Below are positions 44,167 to 53,974 of a stretch of DNA of 64,000 nt, piece by piece (position 1 is the first letter of the stretch; each line of letters begins with the position of its first letter). Origin of the DNA: Methylophilus aquaticus. Lineage in GTDB: Bacteria; Pseudomonadota; Gammaproteobacteria; Burkholderiales; Methylophilaceae. The position numbers were made by a program, and so were the translations under genes. The stretch lies in contig NZ_JAVCAP010000020.1 in NCBI RefSeq assembly GCF_030769565.1, positions 82,571 to 146,570 of the forward strand. Direction: 5' to 3'. The notes under the pieces were generated by a model, which worked only from the letters and a program-made list of their open reading frames with translations, did not search any database and was not told the origin of the DNA.

Positions 44167-45822
44167 TTAACGTGGATTGCTTTTGTTGTAAGCAATCGAC
44201 GGGCTGACATCCTTACGCAGAATTTTACCATTCTTGGTCCGTGGAAACTCCCGGGCCAGGTAGACTGTTTTTGGCGCTTTATACGCGGCCAGATGCTGCT
44301 TGCCAAACGCAATCAGCTCTTCCGGGGCAATCTGAACATCCGGTTTCGGGATCACATAAATCACCACCAGCAATTTGTCTTTTTCGATTTCCTCGCCCAC
44401 AGCAGCGCAATCGGCCACGGCTGGATGCCCTTTATAGACGCGCTCAATCTCGTAAGGGGAGACACGGTAACCAAAGCTCTTGATAATGTCGTCTTTACGG
44501 CCAAGAAACCAGAGGTAGCCATCCGCATCATATTTTGCATAATCGCCGGTAAAGAAATAGCCATCATGTTTGTATTTGGCGGTTTCATCGGGCAGGTTCC
44601 AATAACTCAGGAACAAGCCCGGGTCGTTCTCCGGCACGCAAATCATGCCCTCCTCGCCTTCTGCCACGGGTTCGCGTGTGTCAGGGTTCAGCAAAACAAT
44701 CGCGTGCCCAGGCTGGGGAAAGCCGGCCGAACCGGCGCGAATTGGCCGGTAAATACTTTGGGATAGGTAGTATGAAAACTCGCTCATGCCCACCGCTTCA
44801 TAAATATCCAGACCAAAGCGTTCACGCCACTGCGTCAGGACCTCATCCGACAAATGCTCACCGGCGCTCATAAAGTGGCGCACACTGGGAATATCTGCCT
44901 GGGTAGAGACTGTTTTTTGCAGCAGTTGGCGATAAATGGTCGGCACACCGATAAAAATGGTAGCTGAGTGCTTGGCAATCAGCGCCAGCCATTTTTGTGC
45001 ATCATTTTTGCCCTCGTGCACAATCACCGTTTTACCCAGATACAGCGGGTCCATGAGTCCGGTACCCAGCACATAAGTCCAGTTAAATTTACCGGAGTGC
45101 ATGATACGGTCTTGCACGGTATCGCTGTAATTAAACCAGTATTGCGCCGCTGGCTGACGTCCAACCAAGGCACGATGCGCGTGCAGCACGCCTTTGGGAT
45201 AACCAGTCGTGCCTGAGGTATAGACCAGATAGGCCGGATCCTCTGCACGTGTAGCGTAGGCAGGCTGCACCTGTTTGACCATCGCCAGTGCCGCCTCCAG
45301 CGACACCACATTCAACACAGTGGAGGGGGCTATTTCGCCGGTCAACTGTGTCAGCAGAACATGCTTCAGATACGGCGTTTGCGCAAGATTTTCCTGCATC
45401 TTGGCTGACATGCCAGCCCACGCGGCCGCATCGGTCACCAGTACCACCGCAGCCGAATCTTTGGCCAGATAAGCCACCTCCTCAGCCGTCAGCAAGGTCG
45501 AGGTTGGCACTGAAATCGCCCCGACTTTCATGGCACCCAAAAATGCAACAGGATAATCCAGACTGTTAGGCAGACGAATCAGGACGCGGTCACCCGGCGT
45601 CACCCCCAATGTGCGCAACACCTCGGCAAAACGGTCTGTTCGCTCGGCCAGTTGCGCAAAAGTGATGGTACTGGTGCCAAAGGTATCATCTTCGACAATC
45701 ATGGCAATTTCATCGGCCTTGGATGTCCCCAAGTGACGGTCACTGCACGCCACACCGATATTGAAAAACGCCGGTATATTCCATTGCCATTGTGGATAAG
45801 GGGCTAACTGTTTCATGTTCAA
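44167..45822 (-). CDS. AMP-forming acyl-CoA synthetase, substrate uncertain
   Basis: 551 residues of the ANL superfamily: P-loop YTSGTTGYPKGVLHAH (~207-222), A8 motif FGYRVSPYEIE (~459-469), and catalytic Lys in RTKNGKILRK near the C-terminus. Overall look is of the benzoate-CoA ligase/medium-chain type rather than acetyl-CoA synthetase. In this island it could activate propionate or a C5 dicarboxylate such as mesaconate, or be a catabolic ligase for an aromatic acid; the sequence alone does not decide. Starts a unit with fumA. The 226-bp gap to the next gene (45823-46048) contains no gene. Confidence 0.85.
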   Translation of the reverse strand: MNMKQLAPYPQWQWNIPAFFNIGVACSDRHLGTSKADEIAMIVEDDTFGTSTITFAQLAERTDRFAEVLRTLGVTPGDRVLIRLPNSLDYPVAFLGAMKVGAISVPTSTLLTAEEVAYLAKDSAAVVLVTDAAAWAGMSAKMQENLAQTPYLKHVLLTQLTGEIAPSTVLNVVSLEAALAMVKQVQPAYATRAEDPAYLVYTSGTTGYPKGVLHAHRALVGRQPAAQYWFNYSDTVQDRIMHSGKFNWTYVLGTGLMDPLYLGKTVIVHEGKNDAQKWLALIAKHSATIFIGVPTIYRQLLQKTVSTQADIPSVRHFMSAGEHLSDEVLTQWRERFGLDIYEAVGMSEFSYYLSQSIYRPIRAGSAGFPQPGHAIVLLNPDTREPVAEGEEGMICVPENDPGLFLSYWNLPDETAKYKHDGYFFTGDYAKYDADGYLWFLGRKDDIIKSFGYRVSPYEIERVYKGHPAVADCAAVGEEIEKDKLLVVIYVIPKPDVQIAPEELIAFGKQHLAAYKAPKTVYLAREFPRTKNGKILRKDVSPSIAYNKSNPR

Positions 45823-46048
45823 ACCTTTCCATTCATTCTATGCACGCATGGTTGATGCGATGCGGTTCTAAACATTTCTTTTGAAAATGCTTTTTTAAAT
45901 CTCTCAATAAGCTCAAATTCAGAATTTAGCGATGAAGTGCTAGGTGCACAGCGCACAGAAAGCGGAATGTACTTAAAGTAAATGCGCATTTCGAGCACTA
46001 ATAAAATAACGGCCTGCAACAACACAATTCGCGCTAAAAATGAATTTT

Positions 46049-47179
46049 TTAAAGCAGGATGCCGTAGGGCCAGTTTTGGCGTACGACTTGCGCTGGCATC
46101 AACTGCAACACATGTAATGCAAACTCCATATCACTGGTCTTCAGTGCCCGTAAGGCATGCGCGCGCAACAAGGTTTGCAGCGCTTTGCCAAACATGGGCG
46201 GATCCAGCATTTCACCTTCAAATTTGATCGCACCACCAAGCAGGGCGTCGGCTTCGATCGCTGCTTTCAATATAGCTACTTTCTGGTTAATCTCGGTGGG
46301 TGAAGGCGTATACGCGGTTTTACACAGGTGAATATGGCCTGGATGAATCACCTGCTTGCCCGTCAGCCCCATGGCGGCTTCCTGACAGGCATGCTTATAA
46401 ACCACGCGAGACTCATTATCACCATGCAAATCTAACCAGCGGCGAACATCATGCGGCTCGACAAACTTGTCAGGCATGATGTGACTGCCGATCAGGGTTT
46501 CTACTCCGCCAATCACCCCTGTACCAGCAATCCGCGCTTCAAAAATCAACTGGTTAATAAAGTAAAACAATTCTTCAATCCAGTGCTCCGGGGTAATGTG
46601 AATCCCCAGCGCCTTGGAAAAGTCATGAATCCCGAACACAACGTGCTTGACCGTATCGTATTGCATCAAGTCGGGGGCGATTTTGAGTGACTTCGGGTGC
46701 TCGATAATCGGCTGTATGGTGATACTGGGATTCACGCTGATCAGGAAGCTGGACAAGTCCCTGACTTCGGCGGCGCCATAGGACTCGCCTGCCTTGGCCA
46801 GCATCACCACGTCAATATAATCGCCCATGTCGCGCACCAGCTTCATATCCTCTTCGTACTCATCGGTACGGAAGGAGTTACAACGAATGGCAATAGTGAC
46901 CCGTTCATTGACCTTGCGCAGTTGTGGCAACTCCTGCCGCAACAGGGTTCGGCTCATTTCTTTTTGCCGACAGCCATCTTCCAGGTCAAAAATCAGGGTA
47001 TGGGCATTGGTAAAGTGCGCATGTTTAACCATGCGGGCTGCGGCTTGCTCCATATCCTCATAAATACCCAGACTTGGCGCGTATTTAACCGGCGGGTAAT
47101 ACAACTGAATACCTGGCCAATAATCCCCCAGCGCCGAAGCGTCCAAAGAGATTGGTTCTTCCCCCATATGCTGAATCAT
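46049..47179 (-). CDS. HpcH/HpaI-CitE family C-C lyase (376 aa)
   Basis: 376 residues, longer than ordinary CitE. A TIM-barrel lyase with IFDLEDGCRQKEM (~64-76), metal-binding Glu in the QPIIEHPKSL region, FGIHDFSKALG and KQVIHPGHI (the late GK-x-x-IHP motif of the family). It might split a malyl-, methylmalyl- or citramalyl-CoA. It overlaps sdhE by 4 bases at the end of the maeB-sdhCDAB-sdhE unit. One of three CitE-like enzymes in the island and clearly the most divergent. Confidence 0.75.
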   Translation of the reverse strand: MIQHMGEEPISLDASALGDYWPGIQLYYPPVKYAPSLGIYEDMEQAAARMVKHAHFTNAHTLIFDLEDGCRQKEMSRTLLRQELPQLRKVNERVTIAIRCNSFRTDEYEEDMKLVRDMGDYIDVVMLAKAGESYGAAEVRDLSSFLISVNPSITIQPIIEHPKSLKIAPDLMQYDTVKHVVFGIHDFSKALGIHITPEHWIEELFYFINQLIFEARIAGTGVIGGVETLIGSHIMPDKFVEPHDVRRWLDLHGDNESRVVYKHACQEAAMGLTGKQVIHPGHIHLCKTAYTPSPTEINQKVAILKAAIEADALLGGAIKFEGEMLDPPMFGKALQTLLRAHALRALKTSDMEFALHVLQLMPAQVVRQNWPYGILL

Positions 47180-47481
47180 GCGTTCTCCTGTTCTGCCGGA
47201 TGGCGACTGGCTCTGAGTTTGTGCAGCACGGCTTGCTGGTCGATGTTAACGAAGGGTTGTGCACTAGTCACGGCAAGCGGTTCCTCCTGAATTAATGCCC
47301 AAAACCGGGTATCTGGCAGTTCCAGTAAGGCATCAAACTGTGTCATCTCGGCCAGCGTCAAGCTATCAAAACTGGTCGAGACAAACCGTTGCAACACAAT
47401 ATCCAACTCAAGCATACCGCGACGGCAACGCCAAGCCAGCCTTCTTTGTTCTGCGTCTCGCAAAATCTCTGCATTCATCAT
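47176..47481 (-). CDS. sdhE: Succinate dehydrogenase assembly factor SdhE
   Basis: 101 residues with the SdhE/YgfY signature RRGMLELD (20-27, RGxxE), which contacts SdhA and promotes covalent FAD attachment. Follows sdhB by 9 bases; overlaps the next gene (ATGA). The C-terminal tail is longer than in E. coli SdhE (88). Confidence 0.92.
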   Translation of the reverse strand: MMNAEILRDAEQRRLAWRCRRGMLELDIVLQRFVSTSFDSLTLAEMTQFDALLELPDTRFWALIQEEPLAVTSAQPFVNIDQQAVLHKLRASRHPAEQENA

Positions 47482-47490
47482 GCCGCGCTC

Positions 47491-48267
47491 CTATATCACT
47501 TTGATGCCAAATATTTTTTTGCCGCCCCTGTTGCCAGGCGGGTTGTCACCTGACTGTCCATCCTGATGCTTTTCTTTTGCTTTCTCAATTTTCAAATCCT
47601 TGATGGCTGCAATCGCCGCATTCGGATTGAGTTTTTTCGGGCACACATCAGTACAGTTCATGATGTTGTGGCAACGATACAGGCGATACGGATCCTCAAG
47701 ATTCTCCAGGCGGGCATCCTGTTCCTGATCACGACTGTCAGCAATAAAGCGATATGCCTGCATCAGCCCTGCCGGGCCCACAAACTTGTCCGGATTCCAC
47801 CAGAAGCTAGGGCAGGAAGTGGTACAGGCGCCGCATAAAATGCATTCATATAGGCCATCAAGTTTGGCGCGGTCTTCCGGGCTTTGCAGACGCTCGGTTT
47901 CCGGCGGAGTGTCGTGGTTCTGCAAATAGGGCATGACCGAATGGTAGTTATCAAAAAACTGCGTCATGTCGACCACCAGATCACGAATCACCGGCAAACC
48001 CGGCATCGGACGTAACACGACCGGCTCCTGCAAATCGCTGAGTTTAGTGATGCAGGCCAGGCCGTTCTTGCCATTGATATTCATGGCATCCGAACCACAC
48101 ACGCCTTCACGACAGGATTTGCGTACACTAAAACTGTCATCCATTTCCTTGATACGTAACAGCGCATCCAGCAACATGACATCGGAGTCTTCAAGCACGA
48201 CTTCAATGTCCTGCATGTAAGGTTTTTTATCGACATCCGGGTTAAAACGATAGAGTGAAAATTTCAT
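47491..48267 (-). CDS. sdhB: Succinate dehydrogenase iron-sulfur subunit
   Basis: 258 residues. [2Fe-2S] ligands in SCREGVCGSDAMNINGKNGL followed by Cys, [4Fe-4S] ligands in CILCGACTTSCPSF, and [3Fe-4S] ligands in CHNIMNCTDVCPKKLNP. Carries electrons from SdhA to ubiquinone. The C-terminus has a Gly/Asn/basic extension (GDNPPGNRGGKK) not seen in E. coli SdhB. One base from the sdhA stop. Confidence 0.97.
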   Translation of the reverse strand: MKFSLYRFNPDVDKKPYMQDIEVVLEDSDVMLLDALLRIKEMDDSFSVRKSCREGVCGSDAMNINGKNGLACITKLSDLQEPVVLRPMPGLPVIRDLVVDMTQFFDNYHSVMPYLQNHDTPPETERLQSPEDRAKLDGLYECILCGACTTSCPSFWWNPDKFVGPAGLMQAYRFIADSRDQEQDARLENLEDPYRLYRCHNIMNCTDVCPKKLNPNAAIAAIKDLKIEKAKEKHQDGQSGDNPPGNRGGKKIFGIKVI

Positions 48268-48268
48268 A

Positions 48269-50035
48269 TCAATACACCCTTTTCTTCAATTCAAACGGTT
48301 CTACTGTCAGCGGCTTGAGACGCACGGGTTTATAAGTCAGTTTGCGGGCAACGCTATGGAACAAAGAGTGACTGAGCCAGCGCTGGTCATCACGCTCGGG
48401 ATAATCTTCACGGGCATGTGCGCCGCGGCTTTCCTGACGGGCATGGGCGGCATGCATGGTTGCCATGGCTACCTGCATCAAGTTATCCAGTTCCAGTGCT
48501 TCAACGCGCGCGGTGTTAAATACTTTGCTCTTATCATTGATACGCATGTCCTGCGCACGTTGCGCCACCTGCTCGATGGCGCTGACACCGGTTTCCAGCA
48601 AATCAGGAAAGCGGAATACCCCGCAATGTTTCTGCATTGTTTGCCGCATAGCCAGGCCGACCTCTGCCACCTTTTCACCTGCGCTGGACTGTTCGAGACG
48701 GTTAACCCGTGCCAGCGTGGTATCGGCCACCTGCGCCGGCAAAGGCTTATGTGCCTTGGCTCCGGCAATATCAGCCGCCATTTTGTCCCCTGCAGCCTTG
48801 CCAAATACCACCAGGTCAAGCAGGGAGTTGGAACCTAAGCGGTTAGCCCCGTGTACAGATACACAGGCACATTCCCCTACGGCATACAGACCATTGACCA
48901 CGCGTTCGGATTGCCCGTCGTGGATGACAACCTGACCATCCAGATTGGTAGGAATCCCGCCCATCATGTAATGCGCCGTCGGTACCACTGGAATCGGATC
49001 TTTGATCGGGTCAACACTGGCAAAGGTTTTGGCAATTTCACGGATACCGGGCAAGCGCTTGCTGATAATCTCTTCACCCAGGTGATCCAGTTTAAGATAG
49101 ACAGCATCCTTATACTTACCAATACCACGGCCTTCCTTGATCTCGGTGGCCATGGCGCGCGAAACTACGTCACGACTGGCAAGGTCTTTGGCACTTGGCG
49201 CATAGCGTTCCATAAAGCGTTCACCTTCACTATTGACCAGATAACCGCCCTCGCCACGCACACCTTCGGTAATCAGCACACCGGCATTCAACACACCAGT
49301 CGGGTGAAACTGCCAGAACTCCATGTCCTGCAACGGCAATCCAGCACGTGCGGCCATGCCCAAGCCATCACCGGTATTGATAAAGGCATTGGTACTTGCC
49401 TGAAAAATACGGCCACCGCCGCCGGTAGCCAGCATGGTGGCTTTGGCATGAATGACATGGATTTCACCGGTTTCAATCTCCAGTGCAATCACCCCCAGCA
49501 CATCGCCCTCGCTGTCGCGAATCAAATCGAGCGCAAACCACTCAATCAGAAACTGGGTGTTGGCCTTGACGTTGCGCTGGTACAGAGTATGCAGCATGGC
49601 ATGACCGGTACGATCGGCCACTGCACAGGTACGTGAAATCGGCTGTTCGCCAAAATTACGGGTCATGCCGCCAAACGGGCGTTGAAAAATGCGGCCATTT
49701 TCCAGGCGGTCAAACGGCATGCCAAAATGCTCCAGCTCGATAATGGCTTTGGCGGCATTGCGACACATAAACTCGATGGCATCCTGGTCACCCAGGTAAT
49801 CCGAACCTTTGATCGTGTCGTACATATGCCACAACCAGTTGTCTTCAGCCACATTACCCAATGCCGCAGCAATACCGCCCTGCGCAGCCACGGTGTGCGA
49901 ACGGGTAGGAAACACCTTGGACAGCACCGCCACATCGGCGCCGGACTCTGCCAGTTGCAAGGCTGCACGCAAACCTGCGCCGCCGCCGCCTATGATGACT
50001 GCATCAACCTGATGCTGCTGAAGTGTAGTTGTCAT
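48269..50035 (-). CDS. sdhA: Succinate dehydrogenase flavoprotein subunit
   Basis: 588 residues. The ATG at 50035 has AAGG eight bases upstream; an in-frame GTG three codons earlier is less likely. FAD fold [15 protein letters not shown], the covalent-FAD His in SHTVAAQGG, the active-site HPTGV and R-x-x-E region (REIAK), [17 protein letters not shown] near the C-terminal FAD contact. Oxidises succinate made by PrpB. Confidence 0.97.
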   Translation of the reverse strand: MTTTLQQHQVDAVIIGGGGAGLRAALQLAESGADVAVLSKVFPTRSHTVAAQGGIAAALGNVAEDNWLWHMYDTIKGSDYLGDQDAIEFMCRNAAKAIIELEHFGMPFDRLENGRIFQRPFGGMTRNFGEQPISRTCAVADRTGHAMLHTLYQRNVKANTQFLIEWFALDLIRDSEGDVLGVIALEIETGEIHVIHAKATMLATGGGGRIFQASTNAFINTGDGLGMAARAGLPLQDMEFWQFHPTGVLNAGVLITEGVRGEGGYLVNSEGERFMERYAPSAKDLASRDVVSRAMATEIKEGRGIGKYKDAVYLKLDHLGEEIISKRLPGIREIAKTFASVDPIKDPIPVVPTAHYMMGGIPTNLDGQVVIHDGQSERVVNGLYAVGECACVSVHGANRLGSNSLLDLVVFGKAAGDKMAADIAGAKAHKPLPAQVADTTLARVNRLEQSSAGEKVAEVGLAMRQTMQKHCGVFRFPDLLETGVSAIEQVAQRAQDMRINDKSKVFNTARVEALELDNLMQVAMATMHAAHARQESRGAHAREDYPERDDQRWLSHSLFHSVARKLTYKPVRLKPLTVEPFELKKRVY

Positions 50036-50045
50036 GCCACTCACC

Positions 50046-50399
50046 TTAAAAATTCAATCCAAATAAAATCAATCCAGCCGCCAGCAGGTTGCCAATTACA
50101 GTAATATCCACCAGCCATTGCAACATAGCGCGCAAGGTTAAATGTGGCACGTAGTCACGCAATACATCGCGCACCCCAAGCCACGCATGTAACAACATGC
50201 AAATAAAAAACCAGCCAGTCAGCACGCGCCACCACCATGGCATAAACAGGGCTTGCCAACCGGAAAAATCTGATGGTGACAACCAACATACGCGCAACAA
50301 AAACAGCAGCATATAAATAGCCATGGTTAGCGCACACAAACGCTGTGTCAGCCAGCGGCGCATGCCCGGATATCTTGCTGTAAATAACTCAAACCACAT
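50046..50399 (-). CDS. sdhD: Succinate dehydrogenase membrane anchor subunit D
   Basis: 117 residues, three membrane helices ([59 protein letters not shown]). [16 protein letters not shown] matches the heme/quinone-side HxxxGxxxVxxDY pattern of SdhD. Positioned between sdhC and sdhA. Confidence 0.92.
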   Translation of the reverse strand: MWFELFTARYPGMRRWLTQRLCALTMAIYMLLFLLRVCWLSPSDFSGWQALFMPWWWRVLTGWFFICMLLHAWLGVRDVLRDYVPHLTLRAMLQWLVDITVIGNLLAAGLILFGLNF

Positions 50400-50414
50400 A
50401 ATGTTCTGTTCCGT

Positions 50415-50804
50415 TTACCATAGCACCCATACCCAGCAAAGCGTTGACATGGCTCCCAACGCCAATACAACACGGCTGGAAAAACGCGCTTTTTGCAACG
50501 TGGTCATCCAGTGCACATCCATCGCCAAATGACGCAAACCAGCAAAAAAATGATGTAAAAATGCCCAGCCCAAAATACTCAGAAGCAACTTCACCGGCCA
50601 GTCTTTCAGCACAATTGCAACTTGCTGATAGCCCTGTGCACTGTGCAGCGAGGTATGCAAAGCCCATAATAACAATGGCTGAACGAGAAACAGCAATACA
50701 CCACTGGCACGGTGCATGATTGACACCATGGCATTCACCGGCAATCGAATCGTGAACAGATTCAGATTTTTTGGGCGTTGCTTTTTCTGTTTTTTGACGA
50801 TCAT
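50415..50804 (-). CDS. sdhC: Succinate dehydrogenase cytochrome b556 subunit
   Basis: 129 residues. N-terminal R-P-K-N-L-N-L-F-T-I-R-L-P-V-N-A-M-V-S, then IMHRASGVLLF (SdhC signature R-P-x-x-L ... S-x-x-H-R-x-S-G) and a second heme-region stretch FLHHFFAGLRHLAMD. Three membrane helices. Starts 17 bases after the malic enzyme stop. Confidence 0.94.
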   Translation of the reverse strand: MIVKKQKKQRPKNLNLFTIRLPVNAMVSIMHRASGVLLFLVQPLLLWALHTSLHSAQGYQQVAIVLKDWPVKLLLSILGWAFLHHFFAGLRHLAMDVHWMTTLQKARFSSRVVLALGAMSTLCWVWVLW

Positions 50805-50821
50805 GCTGAACAGCCCACCCC

Positions 50822-52024
50822 TTACTCGCCAGCCTTGGCTGCCTGCGCCACGGCCCCTGCCACATACGCCATCAGACGTGGATCAAAGGGTTTGGGAATA
50901 ATGTAATCCTTGCCAAAAGAAAGCGACTGCAGTTGATAGGCATCCAGCACGGCCTGCGGCACTGGCTCACGTGCCAGGGCACTCAAGGCCTTGGCGGCAG
51001 CCACTTTCATATCTTCAGTAATCTGTTTGGCCTTGGCATCCAGTGCCCCGCGAAACAGGTAGGGAAAACACAAGGCGTTATTCACCTGATTGGGGAAGTC
51101 ACTGCGTCCGGTCGCCATAATGGCATCCTGACGCACAGCCCATACCTGACTGGGTAAAATCTCCGGATCAGGGTTGGCCAGTGCAAAAATCACCGGATTC
51201 GGCGCCATCAACCCAACCAGCTCTGCCGGCAAGCCATTTTTGGCCGAAACGCCAATAAAGACATCTGCGCCTTGCATAGCCTCAGCAAGCGTATTCACTT
51301 GACCCGGTGCAATCGCCAATGCGCGATTGTTGTCATGCAGATCATCACGCGCAGTATCCAGCACACCTTTGCGATCGACCATGATGATATTGGTCGCGCC
51401 CATTAATTTGAGCAACTTTGCGCATGAACAACCCGCCGCACCCGCACCCAAAAACACAATTTTGGCGCGGGGCAGCGTTTTGCTTTGGAGCTCTAGCGCA
51501 TTGAGCAAGGCAGCCGCCACAATCACTGCAGTGCCATGCTGATCGTCATGAAAAACCGGGATATCCAGACGTTTTTTCAATTCGTTTTCGATATAAAAGC
51601 AATGCGGTGCAGCAATATCCTCGAGATTAATGCCGCCAAACGTCGGCGCAATGTTCACGACTGTCTGGATAAAGTCATCGGGCGTGGCTGCATTCACTTC
51701 AATATCAAACACATCAATGTCGGCAAACCGTTTAAACAGCACCGCCTTGCCTTCCATCACCGGCTTGCCAGCCAAGGCGCCGACATTCCCCAAACCCAGC
51801 ACCGCTGTGCCGTCGGTAATCACCGCCACCAAATTCCCTTTGTTGGTATATTTGTAGGCATTGGCAGGATCTGCCTCGATTTCGAGCACTGGCGCAGCTA
51901 CCCCTGGTGTATACGCCAGAGACAAATCCTGCTGTGTCGCACAAGGTTTTGACGACTCCACGCTCAGCTTGCCCGGCTTGGGAAACTGGTGGTAATCCAA
52001 CGCGCGTTTTTTTAAGTCGTCCAT
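50822..52024 (-). CDS. maeB: Malic enzyme, short form without phosphotransacetylase-like domain
   Basis: 400 residues: the catalytic domain of the MaeB family (SLAYTPGVAAPVLEI, Y-K-Y-T-N-K-G-N, DIPVFHDDQHGTAVI with metal ligands) and the nucleotide site VFLGAGAAGCSCAKLL. The C-terminal ~350-residue Pta-like regulatory domain of E. coli MaeB is absent. Decarboxylates malate to pyruvate with NAD(P)H formation. First gene of the maeB-sdhCDAB-sdhE-citE transcript; with SdhA-D and FumA it drains succinate to pyruvate. Confidence 0.93.
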   Translation of the reverse strand: MDDLKKRALDYHQFPKPGKLSVESSKPCATQQDLSLAYTPGVAAPVLEIEADPANAYKYTNKGNLVAVITDGTAVLGLGNVGALAGKPVMEGKAVLFKRFADIDVFDIEVNAATPDDFIQTVVNIAPTFGGINLEDIAAPHCFYIENELKKRLDIPVFHDDQHGTAVIVAAALLNALELQSKTLPRAKIVFLGAGAAGCSCAKLLKLMGATNIIMVDRKGVLDTARDDLHDNNRALAIAPGQVNTLAEAMQGADVFIGVSAKNGLPAELVGLMAPNPVIFALANPDPEILPSQVWAVRQDAIMATGRSDFPNQVNNALCFPYLFRGALDAKAKQITEDMKVAAAKALSALAREPVPQAVLDAYQLQSLSFGKDYIIPKPFDPRLMAYVAGAVAQAAKAGE

Positions 52025-52149
52025 GATTTCTCCTTAAGTATTTCTATCTGTTCAAATGATGCAAACACTTCAGCAGCAAGGCGGATGAGCGCAGACAATA
52101 CAGCGCGCGCAGCCAACCAACCCCAACACCGCTAATGAAAATTCTGGAA

Positions 52150-52884
52150 TCATTCAAGCTCGCTCATGTAGTGGTGGTCGTCAGTAATACACAAGCCCAA
52201 GCGCCACTCCATTGGTCGATCACCATAGGTAAAAGACACACGTTCAATACTAAGCAGCGGATAGCCTTCCTTCAGACCTAGCGCTTTCGCAACTTCGGCA
52301 TCCGCCCCAACCGCCTTAATCCGCTCTTCGGCACGCACCATACGAATACCAAACTGAGACTCATACATACTGTACATGGAGCCATTACTCTCCTCCACTT
52401 TGGCTCGATTCAGCCCTTTAAATGGTGCTGCCGGCACAATAATATGGTCATAAATCAAGGGGCGGCCTGAAAAAGTCAGCAACCGCTTCACTTCTATAGT
52501 GGTAGCCCCCGCCTTCATTTCGAGCACTCTGCCAATATGGACATTCGCCTTGCTTTTAATGCAGGAAACAAACTCGTTCTGCAGCAACTCCTTCTGGCCA
52601 TTTTCAGCTGTCAGCCGCAAAAATCGTAATTTCACGTCATCCTGATTGTGCGTAGCAACGAATGTCCCTTTGCCCTGACGACGTATCAATATATTTTCGG
52701 TTGCCAGACTATCAATCGCCTTGCGCACTGTCCCTTGGCTCACCTTATAACGTTGCGCCAAATCAATTTCACTGGGGATCATATCCCCTGGCCGCCACTC
52801 CCCGCCTATCAGGCTTTGGGTAATCAATACTTTGATTTGGTCGTATAACGGCCGATAACTTGGTGAACCCAATTGCTTGTCCAT
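52150..52884 (-). CDS. GntR-family (HutC-type) transcriptional regulator
   Basis: 244 residues. N-terminal GntR winged helix (PLYDQIKVLITQSLI, PGDMIPSEIDLAQRYKVSQG, TVRKAIDSLATENIL; RRQGKGTFV) and a C-terminal UTRA ligand domain (~95-240). Divergent from the prp operon and upstream of maeB, with a 25-bp dyad in the intergenic region, so it most likely controls the methylcitrate genes in response to a propionate-derived ligand. GntR regulators of propionate genes have been predicted in other proteobacteria. Confidence 0.9.
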   Translation of the reverse strand: MDKQLGSPSYRPLYDQIKVLITQSLIGGEWRPGDMIPSEIDLAQRYKVSQGTVRKAIDSLATENILIRRQGKGTFVATHNQDDVKLRFLRLTAENGQKELLQNEFVSCIKSKANVHIGRVLEMKAGATTIEVKRLLTFSGRPLIYDHIIVPAAPFKGLNRAKVEESNGSMYSMYESQFGIRMVRAEERIKAVGADAEVAKALGLKEGYPLLSIERVSFTYGDRPMEWRLGLCITDDHHYMSELE

Positions 52885-52964
52885 AGATCACTACTCCATT
52901 CGCGTGACGCACGTAGTTTGATGTGTATTTCGCATTTATTCATTTATATCACAACAGATTTAAG

Positions 52965-52992
52965 TTGTCTATTGTTTTATATCTTATATAAG
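52965..52992 (+). promoter_or_regulatory. Predicted promoter of the citE-maoC-citE-prpBCD operon
   Basis: -35 TTGTCT (52965-52970), 16-bp spacer, -10 TATAAG (52987-52992). The -10 element lies inside the dyad below, so a bound regulator would block RNA polymerase. Confidence 0.5.
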
Positions 52993-53003
52993 ACATAAGA
53001 TAT
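52979..53003. promoter_or_regulatory. Operator-like 25-bp dyad between gntR and the prp operon
   Basis: Perfect 9-bp arms ATATCTTAT and ATAAGATAT around a 7-bp centre; an inner palindrome CTTATATAAG is shared with the palindrome upstream of pepM (5375-5392). Confidence 0.65.
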
Positions 53004-53070
53004 TTATTGACAGATAAAAACATATCATGAATAATGTTTTTAACACATTCTCATCGTGAGAGGATTTACC

Positions 53071-53952
53071 ATGACATATGCATTGAGACCCAGGCGCTCC
53101 ATGCTCTACGTACCAGGCTGCAACCCGCACTACCTGGACAGAGCGCGTACGCTGGCTGCCGATTCCGTGATTCTGGACCTGGGCGACCCAATATTGGTCG
53201 ACGCCAAAATCCAGTCGCGTGAAAATGTGGTACATGCCGTCGAGCAAGGGGGCTACGGCAAAAGAGAAGTGGTCATCCGCGTCAACGATTTTGACTCCAT
53301 CTGGGGGCACGACGACATCAAAGCAGTCGCCAATATCGGTGCCGACGCCGTGCTGTTCCCGAATATCGAGTCACGGGAAGATGTATTGCAAGCACAGCAA
53401 TTGCTGGATGATGCAGGCGGCAAAGACACGCCCATGATGGTGATGATAGAAAGTCCGCTGGCGGTTTTGAATGCCAAGGAAATCGCCGCAGCTTCCGAGC
53501 GGATCATCTGTATGGTGATGGCTACTTCAGATCTGATTTCCCAGTTACATGCCAGGGTCACACACGAGCGCTCAGCCATTCTCACCTCTCTTTCACTGGT
53601 GATTCTGGCTGCACGCGCCTATGGCAAAGGTGTAATTGATGGCATTACCAGTGATTTCAAGAATATGCATTCCTTTGAATACGCCTGTCGCCTTGGTCGC
53701 GACATGGGCATGGATGGCAAATCATTGGTACACCCGGCGCAGATTGCTTATTGTAACGATGCCTATACACCTCATCGCGCAGAAGTAGAACATGCACGCT
53801 TGATTATCAAGGCCCTCAAGGAAGCCAATGAAGGGGGGCGTGGCACTGTGGTGGTCAACGACAAGCTGGTGGAGCACCATCACATCAAGGCAGCACAACG
53901 ACTCATTCAGCTGGCAGAAGCGATTGCCGAACTGGAAGAAGAGTTTATTTAG
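53071..53952 (+). CDS. CitE-like lyase (malyl-/methylmalyl-CoA lyase type), copy 1
   Basis: 293 residues from the ATG at 53071, set by GAGAGGA seven bases upstream. R-S-M-L-Y-V-P-G-C-N-P (9-19) is the classic CitE N-terminus. Then DSVILDLGDPI (an L-G-D in place of the usual L-E-D), VIRVNDFDS, MIESPLAVLNA with metal-binding Glu, and KSLVHPAQI near the C-terminus. The ED-to-GD change at the metal/CoA loop is notable. First gene of the divergent operon. Candidate reactions: splitting beta-methylmalyl-CoA or citramalyl-CoA. Confidence 0.8.
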   Translation: MTYALRPRRSMLYVPGCNPHYLDRARTLAADSVILDLGDPILVDAKIQSRENVVHAVEQGGYGKREVVIRVNDFDSIWGHDDIKAVANIGADAVLFPNIESREDVLQAQQLLDDAGGKDTPMMVMIESPLAVLNAKEIAAASERIICMVMATSDLISQLHARVTHERSAILTSLSLVILAARAYGKGVIDGITSDFKNMHSFEYACRLGRDMGMDGKSLVHPAQIAYCNDAYTPHRAEVEHARLIIKALKEANEGGRGTVVVNDKLVEHHHIKAAQRLIQLAEAIAELEEEFI

Positions 53953-53974
53953 CACGCACAATCAGGAAGCAGAC

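Noticed and set aside
50389..50865. A 158-codon minus-strand frame overlapping sdhC
   Set aside because: Out of frame with sdhC, which has the SdhC signature and the correct position between maeB and sdhD.
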